Shown here piece after piece: positions 1-7,141 of a stretch of 64,000 nt of DNA; the first letter of the stretch is position 1; each line of letters starts with the position of its first letter. The stretch is from contig NZ_AP026738.1 of assembly GCF_002157685.2 (NCBI RefSeq), positions 2,790,001-2,854,000 on the forward strand. The letters are read 5' to 3'. Source of the stretch: Comamonas thiooxydans (GTDB lineage: Bacteria; Pseudomonadota; Gammaproteobacteria; Burkholderiales; Burkholderiaceae_C). The translations under genes were made by a program, and so were the position numbers. The notes beneath the pieces are model-generated. The model was given only the letters and a program-made list of their open reading frames with translations. It did no database searches and was not told the origin of the DNA.

Positions 1-455
1 AAGGGCTGCAGCTGCTGCAATACACCCAGGGCAATGCGCGCTTTACAGGCTGGGAGGCTCAGCTGAGCCAGCGGCTGAGCCGCGAGTTGAGCCTGAGTGT
101 GTTTGGCGACGGCGTGCGTGCGCGTCTGGAAGACGGCTCTGCGCTGCCCCGCATTCCGGCTTTGCGTGCCGGCTTGCGTGTGAATGCACGTCTGGCTGGC
201 TGGGACACCATGGCTGAATGGACCCAGGTGCTGCGCCAGAACCGCACGGCCCAGTACGAAACCCAGACGCCGGGCTACGGCATGCTGAACCTGGGCGCCA
301 GCTACCTCTGGAAGAGTGGTGGCAACCAGTGGCAGTTCTATGTCAAGGGCCAGAATCTCACCAACCGTCTGGCCTACGCTGCAACCTCGTTCATCAAGAG
401 TGCAGCCCCGTTGACGGGTCGCAATCTGGTGGTCGGTCTGAGAATGGACTTCTGA
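1..455 (+). CDS. TonB-dependent outer-membrane receptor, C-terminal part (5' end outside window)
   Basis: The frame is open from the left edge, so only about the last 150 residues are present. They show barrel-strand motifs of TonB-dependent receptors (NARFTGWEAQL, GYGMLNLGASYLW, GQNLTNRLAYAA) and end in NLVVGLRMDF, with the terminal aromatic residue that outer-membrane barrels use for assembly. The family imports iron chelates, cobalamin or other scarce ligands across the outer membrane with TonB energy. The plug domain and ligand loops lie outside the window, so the substrate cannot be judged. No terminator is obvious in the 60 bases before the convergent gene end at 516. Confidence 0.85.
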   Translation, partial: GLQLLQYTQGNARFTGWEAQLSQRLSRELSLSVFGDGVRARLEDGSALPRIPALRAGLRVNARLAGWDTMAEWTQVLRQNRTAQYETQTPGYGMLNLGASYLWKSGGNQWQFYVKGQNLTNRLAYAATSFIKSAAPLTGRNLVVGLRMDF

Positions 456-515
456 AGCAGCTCTTTGTGAGCTAAATGGCATCCAGCCCAGGTTTGCTCT
501 GGGCTGGAGCCATGG

Positions 516-1595
516 CTATAGATAGTGCTGCAGATGGCGCAGGGAACGAGTGCTGTCCACGCCTATCCTGGCAATCACTTCCGATTCGGGCACGCCGGCA
601 CGCAGCCATTGCACGATGGCCGTGTTGCGCAAGACCTGCGGCCCCACGCGCTGCAGCGGAAATTTCTGGCTGTTCTCGGGCTGGGCCTGATGGGCGCGCT
701 GAATGATCTGCGAGGCCACATGGAACAGCATGCGTACCGACAATTCGCCGCCACGGCGCGAATAGAAGACGATATGGTTGCCGTCAATCACAGACGGCCC
801 GCGCTGTGCGGCGCTGAATCTTCTCCAGCTTTGTAAGGCCTGGGCCACGGAGTCGGGCAGCTCAAGCAGCCGTTGCTGAGCATTTCTGCCGCCTTCTATC
901 TTCAGGTAGCGGGGCAGGGGCGACTCGCCATTCGCAATGCTTTCCGAGCACCCAACCCAGACCTGATCGGCGCTTGAATGCAGATTCTTCCAAAGCAGAC
1001 AGCGCACTTCCTCTGGGGCCAGAGCCATCTCGTAGAGCAACAGCACAATGGCGCGGTCGCGTGCGTCCTGGTAGCCGTCTGCGCTGGGAAAATGCCTTGG
1101 CAGCGATTGCCAGAGCAGGGGGGGCAGGCAATGGCCTTTGCCGTCTTCGGAGGGCGGGCGTTCGGCCGGCTCAAGACCGGTTGCGGGGTTGGAGCCGATC
1201 CAGCCATGCTCCATCGCATGGTCATAGATGCGCTCCAGCAGCCGCCAGTAGCGGCGGCGGGTGACCGGACTGATCTTGCGTTCGGGGTGGTGGTGCGCCC
1301 GTTGTCCGTCGCGTATCTGCAGGAAGCTCTGCACATCCAACTCGGTTGCCTGATACCAGGACTTTGAAGAACGCGGCCTGCGGGCAGGGCGCTCCTTGCC
1401 TGCAATAGCAGCCTGTCCGGACAGATGCATCAACCAGGCCTGCCAGACCTTTTCATAGTTGCCGTCTGGAGAGGTGTCCAGCGCATCCCAGCTCTTGCTG
1501 CCCTCATGCTCGAGCCAGTCGCGAAACAGCTGGTTTCCAGTTGGCAGTGCGGATGGATCTGGAGACTGCTGATCCGGATTGTTTTTGTCTTGCAT
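516..1595 (-). CDS. Degenerate tyrosine recombinase / phage-integrase-like protein
   Basis: This 359-residue protein has the layout of a tyrosine recombinase: an N-terminal SAM-like part (about 80-160) followed by a catalytic-fold region (about 180-359). Where active enzymes carry the first catalytic Arg (GLRxSE) it reads ALAPEE, and the HxLRH box reads PQVLRNT, so the first Arg, the His and the last His are missing. The second Arg and a Tyr three residues from the end (HLQHYL) remain. It may be a DNA-binding relative that has lost recombination, or a divergent enzyme. It stands alone, convergent with the TonB receptor and with pdxH upstream in the same direction. A palindrome lies 13 bases upstream of its start. 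Confidence 0.75.
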   Translation of the reverse strand: MQDKNNPDQQSPDPSALPTGNQLFRDWLEHEGSKSWDALDTSPDGNYEKVWQAWLMHLSGQAAIAGKERPARRPRSSKSWYQATELDVQSFLQIRDGQRAHHHPERKISPVTRRRYWRLLERIYDHAMEHGWIGSNPATGLEPAERPPSEDGKGHCLPPLLWQSLPRHFPSADGYQDARDRAIVLLLYEMALAPEEVRCLLWKNLHSSADQVWVGCSESIANGESPLPRYLKIEGGRNAQQRLLELPDSVAQALQSWRRFSAAQRGPSVIDGNHIVFYSRRGGELSVRMLFHVASQIIQRAHQAQPENSQKFPLQRVGPQVLRNTAIVQWLRAGVPESEVIARIGVDSTRSLRHLQHYL

Positions 1596-1607
1596 ATGGC
1601 AATATTA

Positions 1608-1620
1608 ATGTAACTTACAT
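1608..1620. promoter_or_regulatory. Perfect 13-bp palindrome upstream of the integrase-like gene
   Basis: ATGTAA-C-TTACAT lies just upstream of the ATG at 1595 in an AT-rich stretch. Its position in the probable promoter fits an operator, perhaps for self-regulation by the downstream DNA-binding protein. This is inference from position and symmetry only. Confidence 0.4.
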
Positions 1621-1684
1621 GAATTATCTATCACCACCGACATAAATTCATTCACTTAACCACAAGCCAAAAGTGATCAGCGAA

Positions 1685-1711
1685 GAGGGCGCTTTCCGTC
1701 GCTGCGCCCTC
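1685..1711 (-). terminator. Hairpin downstream of pdxH
   Basis: GAGGGCGC and GCGCCCTC form an 8-bp GC-rich stem with an 11-base loop, 28 bases beyond the pdxH stop. No real T-run follows on the minus strand, so it is a weak or Rho-assisted terminator candidate. Confidence 0.4.
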
Positions 1712-1738
1712 CCATTTCAATGACGGATCCATCAAAAC

Positions 1739-2386
1739 TCAGGGAGCCAGTCGTTCACGAATCCAGTGCTGGCCTTCCTGGCGGTAGCTCAGGCGGTCAT
1801 GAAGCCGGCTCTTGCGTCCCTGCCAGAATTCCCAGCGCTCGGGCACCAGACGAAAACCGCCCCAGTGGGGAGGCCGGGGAGGATTGAGCAAAAACTGCGC
1901 GCTGTATTTGGCGGCATTGGTCACCAGCACGCCGCGGCCACTGATGACCTGGCTTTGTGGACTGGCCCAGGCACCAATCCTGGAGTCCAGCGGGCGGCTG
2001 GCAAAGTAGGCATCGCTTTCCTCGGCGCTGACTTTTTCCACACGGCCTTCGATGCGCACCACACGCTCCAGCTCTACCCAGTGAAATTGCAAGGCAGCAA
2101 ATGGATTGCCCGCCAGTTGCTGGCCCTTTCGGCTGTCGTAATTGGTGTACCAGACAATGCCACGCTCGTCATAGCCTTTGATCAGCACGATGCGCGTGCT
2201 GGGTCGCAGGTCGCCGCTCACGGTCGCCACAGTCATGGCATTAGGCTCGGGTACCTGGGCTCTCACGGCTTCCTGCAGCCATTGGTCGAACTGCTGCAGG
2301 GGATTCTGGTTGGAAGCGGATTCGCTCAGCTCTGCGCGTTCATAGCTTTTGCGCAGATCGGCAATGGATGAAGATAGGCTGCTCAT
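1739..2386 (-). CDS. pdxH: Pyridoxamine 5'-phosphate oxidase PdxH
   Basis: PdxH oxidises pyridoxamine or pyridoxine 5'-phosphate to pyridoxal 5'-phosphate with FMN and oxygen, the last step of vitamin B6 synthesis and salvage. The protein shows the family's FMN/substrate motifs: [54 protein letters not shown] and the C-terminal RLHDRLSYR with WIRERLAP. The start chosen is the ATG giving [16 protein letters not shown], which makes about 215 residues, normal for the family. A longer frame to 2434 adds 16 residues without similarity. It is divergent from the nucleotidyltransferase gene with about 50 bases between. Confidence 0.95.
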   Translation of the reverse strand: MSSLSSSIADLRKSYERAELSESASNQNPLQQFDQWLQEAVRAQVPEPNAMTVATVSGDLRPSTRIVLIKGYDERGIVWYTNYDSRKGQQLAGNPFAALQFHWVELERVVRIEGRVEKVSAEESDAYFASRPLDSRIGAWASPQSQVISGRGVLVTNAAKYSAQFLLNPPRPPHWGGFRLVPERWEFWQGRKSRLHDRLSYRQEGQHWIRERLAP

Positions 2387-2435
2387 GTTCACATTGTGCC
2401 GCGCAGCCAAAGCCGGCGTTATGCTCGGCAGCAAT

Positions 2436-3053
2436 ATGAATCAAGAAGTTTTGCCCGCTCCCATGGTTGATCCGGACCGGCCTTGTGTGCTGGTTCTCGC
2501 TGCGGGCAGGGGAGAGCGATTTCTCGCATCGGGCGGCTCCAGCCACAAGCTCCAGGCCATGCTGGGCCCGCAAACCGTTCTGCAAACTACTCTGGAGGCA
2601 GTGCAGGCCTCCGGCCTTCCCTGGCATCTGGAGTGCGGACCTCATCCCGGCATGGGCGACAGCATTGCTGCGGCCGTCAAGGCCACAGCCGGCGCCAATG
2701 GCTGGCTGATCCTGCCAGCAGATTTGCCTTTGGTTCAGGCTGCCACGCTACACGAGTTGGCCTGGCAGCTAACGCGGCTGGATAGCTGTGAGCTGCATGT
2801 GATTCAACCCTTCTACCAGGGACGGAAGGGTCATCCCGTGGCTTTCAGCCGAGCAGCAGCTCAGGCACTCGCCCTGTTGAGCGGCGATCAGGGCGCGGCC
2901 TCCATCGTGCGCAATGCGGCGGAGAATCAGCGTCTGCAATGCTGGGACTGCGATGACATAGGCTGCGTGCTCGATGTGGACACCGTGCAGGCCTTGGAGG
3001 AAGCGCGCAGGATCTGGCATGACCGCAATTCACGGTCGTCAAAAAGCCCCTGA
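2436..3053 (+). CDS. MobA/MocA-like nucleotidyltransferase
   Basis: The N-terminal motif [12 protein letters not shown] is the nucleotide-binding signature of the NTP_transf_3 group, and ILPADLPLV matches the metal-binding Asp region of the molybdenum cofactor nucleotidyltransferases. KGHPVAFS is also typical of the MocA/MobA-like branch, which couples CTP or GTP to molybdopterin. About 205 residues is the usual length. The start is uncertain: ATG at 2421 or 2463 is also possible, and no strong ribosome site separates them. No molybdoenzyme gene is next to it, so the exact cofactor role is not fixed. Confidence 0.8.
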   Translation: MNQEVLPAPMVDPDRPCVLVLAAGRGERFLASGGSSHKLQAMLGPQTVLQTTLEAVQASGLPWHLECGPHPGMGDSIAAAVKATAGANGWLILPADLPLVQAATLHELAWQLTRLDSCELHVIQPFYQGRKGHPVAFSRAAAQALALLSGDQGAASIVRNAAENQRLQCWDCDDIGCVLDVDTVQALEEARRIWHDRNSRSSKSP

Positions 3054-3195
3054 AGGAGGAGCTAGGACTCGACAACCATTGACTTTGCCGAGCTCGCCTA
3101 GGTTTGTCGCTGTGCCTCGGTCAAGGCTTGGTCGACCATCAGACCTTGTCTTGCTGGCGCGCAATCGCGGCTCTTTCCATGCGAGAGCGACGGCT

Positions 3196-3807
3196 TTACG
3201 CGCCGCGCTCGATCACGGCGCAAGCCAGGCGCGCGCCTGAATTGCCGGTAGGCTGGGTCGTATAGTCATCCGGATCGTTGTGCACGATCAACGATCGACC
3301 CAGAATGCCGTTGCCGCCTCTGTCCAGTTTGAACTCCTTGCTCACAAAATCGATAGTCGCCACGCCCTGGGTATCGGCGTCAAGGCTGGGCAGGTCACCG
3401 ATGTGATGGGCCTTGGTGTCGCCGAATTTGCCATGCGCCTGTTGTCCAGGATTGAAGTGGCCGCCGGCGCTCAAGCCGTCGCCGCTGGAGCAGTCGCCTT
3501 TTTCATGGACGTGAAAGCCATGCTCGCTATTCGGCGCCAGCCCTTCCACGCGGCCTTGTACTCGAACGCTGCCGTCCGGCTGCGGGAAGAACTGGACCGT
3601 GCCCGTTACCTGGCTGCCCTTGGTGGCTTCCAGACGTGCAATCGATTGCACGCCTTTGCTGAGAGTTGCAGCAGGGATCGTCTCCGAAGAAGAGGGTGCG
3701 GCCGTGTTGCTGGTTGTGGAGCAAGCCGTCACGGCCAGACTTGCGACAAGCGCCAGACCTGTCCAGGCTGGGCGCGAAAAGAGGGCGGCAACACGGTTAG
3801 GGAGCAT
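3196..3807 (-). CDS. sodC: Superoxide dismutase [Cu-Zn], periplasmic lipoprotein SodC
   Basis: SodC converts superoxide to oxygen and peroxide in the periplasm. Metal ligands are visible in HGFHVHEKGDC, GGHFNPG, the HH of KAHHIGDLPSL, and SLIVHNDPDD; Cys residues for the structural disulfide are in GDCSS and LACAV. The start at MLPNRVAALF gives a signal peptide ending in the lipobox-like VTAC, so it is probably membrane-anchored. A longer frame to 3861 adds 18 residues before the signal sequence and was not chosen. The length of about 203 residues fits the bacterial family. Confidence 0.93.
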   Translation of the reverse strand: MLPNRVAALFSRPAWTGLALVASLAVTACSTTSNTAAPSSSETIPAATLSKGVQSIARLEATKGSQVTGTVQFFPQPDGSVRVQGRVEGLAPNSEHGFHVHEKGDCSSGDGLSAGGHFNPGQQAHGKFGDTKAHHIGDLPSLDADTQGVATIDFVSKEFKLDRGGNGILGRSLIVHNDPDDYTTQPTGNSGARLACAVIERGA

Positions 3808-3900
3808 GGCGGTCTTTCCGAAATCAAAAGGCCATTGTGCCCCGGATCGCCGGAATTTCAAGCTTGTATCCCAATACAGTAGAGCGATGTTAGCTACGTT

Positions 3901-4530
3901 TCAAATAGCAGCAACAGCTGAGCACCTGGCTTGCTGGAAGTCCGCATAGGCCAGCAGGCGCTTGAGCGCCTTGTCGTCGATGCCCAGCCGTTGCAGCTCG
4001 TCAAAAGTGGCTTGGGCGTAGTCCAGCGTTGTGCCGTATATGCCCTGGGCCTCAGAAAAGATGCGCCGGTATTCATCCGGCGCCAGCTCGCCGGTATGGT
4101 GCGGGCTTTGGCGTGAGAGCGTGAATGCGAGGGCCTTCACGGCTCCGTGCGGGGTGCGGCAAGGCAGCCAGCGCGGGTCATAGACGGCATTGGGCATCTC
4201 ACGCAACCAGAGCTTGCGCATCACGGTATCGCCTTGGTTGCGCGGAATACGGAAGGCCATGCCCTGGCAGCTGCCGCCCGAGAGCATGCCAAACACCAGG
4301 CCTGGCACCTGGGGCGTGCCACGGTTGATGGTGCTCCACATTTTCAGAGCACGATGCCAGCCATGTACATGGGCCGAACGGCGTTCGCTGAAGTCAAATT
4401 CAGGGCGCCAGATCAGGGAGCCATAACCAAAAATCCACAAATCCTCGTCACCTCCCCACTGCACCAGAGCCCGCTCCAGCATCTGGTCAGCATCACGCAT
4501 GGAATGATTCAACAAAGGCAGGGCGGACAT
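3901..4530 (-). CDS. ChaC-type gamma-glutamylcyclotransferase
   Basis: ChaC enzymes cleave glutathione to 5-oxoproline and Cys-Gly in the cytoplasm. The protein has the substrate-binding motif FGYGSLIWRPEFDF near residue 35, followed by GWHRALKMWS and RGTPQVPGLVFG, as in the family. About 209 residues is the normal length. The ATG at 4530 has AGGAG at good spacing upstream. It lies 93 bases upstream of sodC on the same strand, but I see no proof that the two are co-transcribed. Confidence 0.9.
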   Translation of the reverse strand: MSALPLLNHSMRDADQMLERALVQWGGDEDLWIFGYGSLIWRPEFDFSERRSAHVHGWHRALKMWSTINRGTPQVPGLVFGMLSGGSCQGMAFRIPRNQGDTVMRKLWLREMPNAVYDPRWLPCRTPHGAVKALAFTLSRQSPHHTGELAPDEYRRIFSEAQGIYGTTLDYAQATFDELQRLGIDDKALKRLLAYADFQQARCSAVAAI

Positions 4531-4675
4531 GGAAACTCCTCAAACCGGATTCAGAGCTGAATTGACTTTGATATATAACGCGCGGGCGCGCCGTCGGTGC
4601 ACCTGTGCACGCACGAAGGCGTAAAAGCAACGCTTTCCCACTGTGAAGCGGCTGAGATTTGAATCTTTTTTGCGA

Positions 4676-4712
4676 TTGCCGTGAAGGCAGTCGTTAAGGC
4701 GTTTCACGGCAA
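4676..4712. promoter_or_regulatory. Inverted repeat in the 300-base intergenic region before the OmpA-domain gene
   Basis: The gap 4531-4830 carries no gene. It holds the promoters of the divergent ChaC and OmpA-domain genes and a perfect 10-bp inverted repeat, TTGCCGTGAA and TTCACGGCAA, separated by 17 bases. A TAGAAT box, a possible -10, lies about 15 bases after it. The repeat could be an operator or a leader structure; nothing identifies the regulator. Confidence 0.4.
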
Positions 4713-4830
4713 ACCTCTAGAATGCGTGGTTTTGTCGCTTTGTCAGCCTGAAGCATGCAGTCAGGAAGCAAGTGTCATAAATACAGGTTTCGTACTTTCA
4801 TAATCACCCGCAAATACGGAGATTTCATTC

Positions 4831-5355
4831 ATGTCCTTCAACAGCTCTGACGACGATAGCCAGCAACGCTTTGCCCTGGGTTTTCTGTTTGCCCTGATCG
4901 CTCTGGTTGTCTCCACCGTCGTTGGCACCGTCGTCTACAAGCGCGGCATTTCCCATGCTCCCAAGGCTGAAGCCGCAGCGTCCGCACCCAGCGCGACCAA
5001 CGTGCCTGTGGTAGTGGTTGAAGAGGCTGCCCGCGTGATCGTGGAAAACGGTGTGGTCAAGTTCTACTTTGTCTCGGGCAAGGCGGAAGTGGCCGCTGGC
5101 GCCAACGAAGCGCTGAGCGATGTGGTCAAGGGCGTGGCTGAAGGCAAGCGCGCTGTGATTTCCGGCTTCCATGATGCAACCGGCAGTGCTGAAATCAACG
5201 CGGAGCTGGCCAAGCAACGTGCGCAAGCCGTCCAGGCCGCTCTGGTGGCACTGGGCGTGGCAGAAAACAAGGTCGAGCTGAAGAAGCCCGAGCAATCTCA
5301 GGCCGACGGCTCCAATGCCGAAGCTCGCCGTGTGGAAGTGATTCTGGCCGACTGA
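4831..5355 (+). CDS. OmpA-domain protein with N-terminal membrane anchor
   Basis: This is a 174-residue protein. Residues about 14-35 (ALGFLFALIALVVSTVVG) form one membrane helix without a clear cleavage site. After an Ala/Val-rich linker, residues about 75-174 form an OmpA/Pal-like peptidoglycan-binding domain, with FVSGKAEV, ISGFHDATGSAEINAELAKQ and the RA-VQAALVALGV helix. Such proteins anchor the envelope to the cell wall. The gene stands alone between two promoter-bearing gaps and ends at a strong terminator. Confidence 0.85.
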   Translation: MSFNSSDDDSQQRFALGFLFALIALVVSTVVGTVVYKRGISHAPKAEAAASAPSATNVPVVVVEEAARVIVENGVVKFYFVSGKAEVAAGANEALSDVVKGVAEGKRAVISGFHDATGSAEINAELAKQRAQAVQAALVALGVAENKVELKKPEQSQADGSNAEARRVEVILAD

Positions 5356-5373
5356 TAAACCCAGTTCTCTTGC

Positions 5374-5411
5374 AAAAAGCCCGATATGGCATTCGCTGTA
5401 TCGGGCTTTTT
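5374..5411. terminator. Bidirectional Rho-independent terminator
   Basis: AAAAAGCCCGATA and TATCGGGCTTTTT form a 13-bp stem with a 12-base loop, A-rich on the left and T-rich on the right. It lies between the convergent OmpA-domain and SnoaL-like genes and can serve both strands. Confidence 0.9.
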
Positions 5412-5440
5412 GCTTTTTGCTGTTTACTGCAGAGCAAGGA

Positions 5441-5968
5441 TCAGTTGTTTTCAATGAATCCAGCTACCGGAGGCTTGCCCAGGGCAATGACTCTTTCAAT
5501 GCCGCCCGCATCGACTTGGCGCATGACAAACGATCCCCGCGCAAAGCGCATGGAACGGATCTGCCAGCACCCGTTGATGCGCTCGTACTCATCGCTGTAC
5601 TGACCTGAGAGATTGACGATGGTGCGTTCCTTGACATTGATCTGGCAGAACTCCAGATCCCACAAGCCGTTCGCACTATCAGCTCCCGTAAAGCGGATCT
5701 GAGGGTTGTGGCCGTGGTGCATGTCCTGGATGGACGGGTTGGCAACCGCCAGCCTGGTGAAGGTTTCAACCCATTCTTCTCGATCCGTAAAAGCCGGGAA
5801 ACCATCGGCTTCGATGACCGCACCATGCTCCACAAAGCACTCACGCATGGCGTTCGGCTGCTTCTGATCGCAGGCTCGCAAGTACCGAGCCTTCAAGGCC
5901 TGTATCGACTGAATATCTTCAAGATGCTGCAAACGCTGCTGGAGTTGCTCCAGAACCGAGTCACTCAT
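5441..5968 (-). CDS. SnoaL/NTF2-like domain protein
   Basis: This 175-residue protein has a SnoaL_4-type layout: an N-terminal helix with IQALKARYLRACDQK, then FTDREEWVETF, the His-rich HHGHNPQIRF and strands ending in WQIRSMRFARGSF. The fold occurs in small ring-hydroxylating dioxygenase beta subunits, dehydratases, cyclases and proteins of unknown role. No oxygenase alpha subunit is adjacent, so no reaction is assigned. It is a single gene; its 3' end faces the shared terminator. Confidence 0.75.
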   Translation of the reverse strand: MSDSVLEQLQQRLQHLEDIQSIQALKARYLRACDQKQPNAMRECFVEHGAVIEADGFPAFTDREEWVETFTRLAVANPSIQDMHHGHNPQIRFTGADSANGLWDLEFCQINVKERTIVNLSGQYSDEYERINGCWQIRSMRFARGSFVMRQVDAGGIERVIALGKPPVAGFIENN

Positions 5969-6069
5969 TGCCTGTCTCCTGATTCGTGTTGGAGTACTGA
6001 GTCTTGAGTACCGGCCTATGCCTGAAAACCCCTGTTTGGACGATAGGTAGCCCGTTCAGGCATGAAAAA

Positions 6070-6089
6070 AGCGGCAACCAGGTGCCGCT
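6070..6089 (-). terminator. Rho-independent terminator after gloA
   Basis: On the minus strand AGCGGCA and TGCCGCT form a stem with a 6-base loop, followed by a run of six T. It lies 27 bases beyond the gloA stop. Confidence 0.85.
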
Positions 6090-6115
6090 CGTTCCAGGAA
6101 TCCGGAGAGGAAGAA

Positions 6116-6538
6116 TCAACGCAGACCGGTGCCGGTGCCCAGATCGTCCTTGCGTTGGATCAGCTCAATTTTGTAGCCGTCGGGGTCCGTCACAAAAGCA
6201 ATCACGGTGCTGCCGCCTTTGACGGGGCCTGCTTCGCGGGTCACATTGCCGCCAGCGGCCTTGATCTTCTCGCAGGCGGCATAGGCATCGGGCACACCCA
6301 GAGCAATATGACCGTAAGCCGTACCCATGTCGTAGCTCTCAGTGCCCCAGTTGTAGGTCAACTCGATCTCCGCCTGACCCGGGTTGCCGCCTTCAAAGCC
6401 GAGAAAGGCCAACGAGTACTTGTACTCGGTGTTCTCGGAGGTGCGCAGCAGTTGCATGCCGATGACGTTGGTGTAGAAGTCAATAGAGCGCTGGAGATTG
6501 CCAACGCGCAACATCGTGTGGAGGAATCGCATGGTCAC
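6116..6538 (-). CDS. gloA: Lactoylglutathione lyase (glyoxalase I) GloA
   Basis: Glyoxalase I turns the hemithioacetal of methylglyoxal and glutathione into S-lactoylglutathione in the cytoplasm. The start [20 protein letters not shown] carries the first metal His, and [20 protein letters not shown] and GYKIELIQ supply the Glu and His ligands of the class I fold. The protein is 140 residues, as expected, in two beta-alpha-beta-beta-beta modules. It is a single gene with its own terminator; IS debris lies directly upstream. Confidence 0.95.
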   Translation of the reverse strand: MTMRFLHTMLRVGNLQRSIDFYTNVIGMQLLRTSENTEYKYSLAFLGFEGGNPGQAEIELTYNWGTESYDMGTAYGHIALGVPDAYAACEKIKAAGGNVTREAGPVKGGSTVIAFVTDPDGYKIELIQRKDDLGTGTGLR

Positions 6539-6566
6539 TATTTTGCCAGCAGGTTCTGAGTTGCAT

Positions 6567-6720
6567 GGCGTTGTTGCACAAATCTACGCACGGCAAGTTG
6601 TAGCCTTGTCGCCTGAACCAGTCCATCAAGCCCCACTACCGAGCCACCAACAGGAAACAGTACAACGCTGCCCTTAAAGCCCGTGATCTGTTTCAGAGCA
6701 ATCTCGCGGGATCTGGATAG
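6567..6720 (+). mobile_element. IS5-family remnant: left end and N-terminal transposase fragment
   Basis: GGCGTTGTTGCACAAATC at 6567 matches the terminal repeat style of IS903/IS427-type IS5 elements. About 60 bases on, a short frame reads IKPHYRATNRKQYNAALKAR, the start of an IS5-type transposase, but it runs into a stop at 6718-6720. The rest of the element is missing. It is a dead fragment upstream of gloA, next to an IS3 fragment. Confidence 0.7.
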
Positions 6721-6727
6721 CTGATTC

Positions 6728-6936
6728 CTATGTCATACGGCCCCACTCAAAGATGGCTACAAAGATGGCTGAGCTGATTCGAGCGGACACCTCGGCCACC
6801 TTGTGGCTTCGCTCGGTGATCTGCTTGAGCACCTCGATCTTGAATTCTTCGGGATAAGGTTGGTTGGACTTCATGGCTCCTCCTATAAGGCCTCAGATTG
6901 AGGCTCGAAGGTGTCTACTTGACCCGGTCCGATTCA
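6728..6936 (-). mobile_element. IS3-family remnant: OrfA N-terminus with terminal repeat
   Basis: On the minus strand an ATG at 6874 starts MKSNQPYPEEFKIEVLKQI and continues TERSHKVAEVSAR, the start of an IS3-family OrfA. The similarity stops after VSAR, where the element is broken, and the frame ends at 6728. The expected terminal repeat (TGAATCGGACCGGGTC, then a TAGACA-type segment) ends at 6936. OrfB and the other end are absent, so it cannot move. Confidence 0.7.
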
Positions 6937-7086
6937 GTGGAGCCTTGCTCATCTCGAGTCTGGCGAGCGTCATACCTGAGGAGGCTCAGCTCCTTCGGGC
7001 TTTGGAAGACTATCGTGCCTGTCGCAGAGCAACAAAGCCTTGACGGTCCGGCCTTCCGTGCAAACCCTTGGTCATGCAAATGCGTA
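6937..7086. other. Non-coding upstream region of the catabolic operon
   Basis: Between the IS3 end and the operator at 7087 I see no gene. The stretch probably holds promoter elements for the FAD oxidoreductase operon; no clear -35/-10 pair can be named. Confidence 0.4.
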
Positions 7087-7121
7087 TTGATTATTTTGGA
7101 ATTCAATTTCAAAATAATCAA
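7087..7121. promoter_or_regulatory. 35-bp near-perfect palindrome, probable IclR-type operator
   Basis: The arms TTGATTATTTTGGAATT (7087-7103) and AATTTCAAAATAATCAA (7105-7121) pair around a central C with one mismatch. The core TGGAATTCAATTTCA resembles the TGGAAAT-N-ATTTCCA style of IclR-family sites and agrees in 13 of 15 positions with the palindrome at 17968-17982. It ends 20 bases before the ATG at 7142, so a bound protein would block transcription or initiation. The IclR gene is the next gene of the operon. Confidence 0.65.
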
Positions 7122-7141
7122 ATCAACAAGGGGCACGGCAT

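Noticed and set aside
516..1595. The integrase-like gene as the integrase of the ICE-type region
   Set aside because: It is 17 kb away behind housekeeping and catabolic genes and has lost key catalytic residues.
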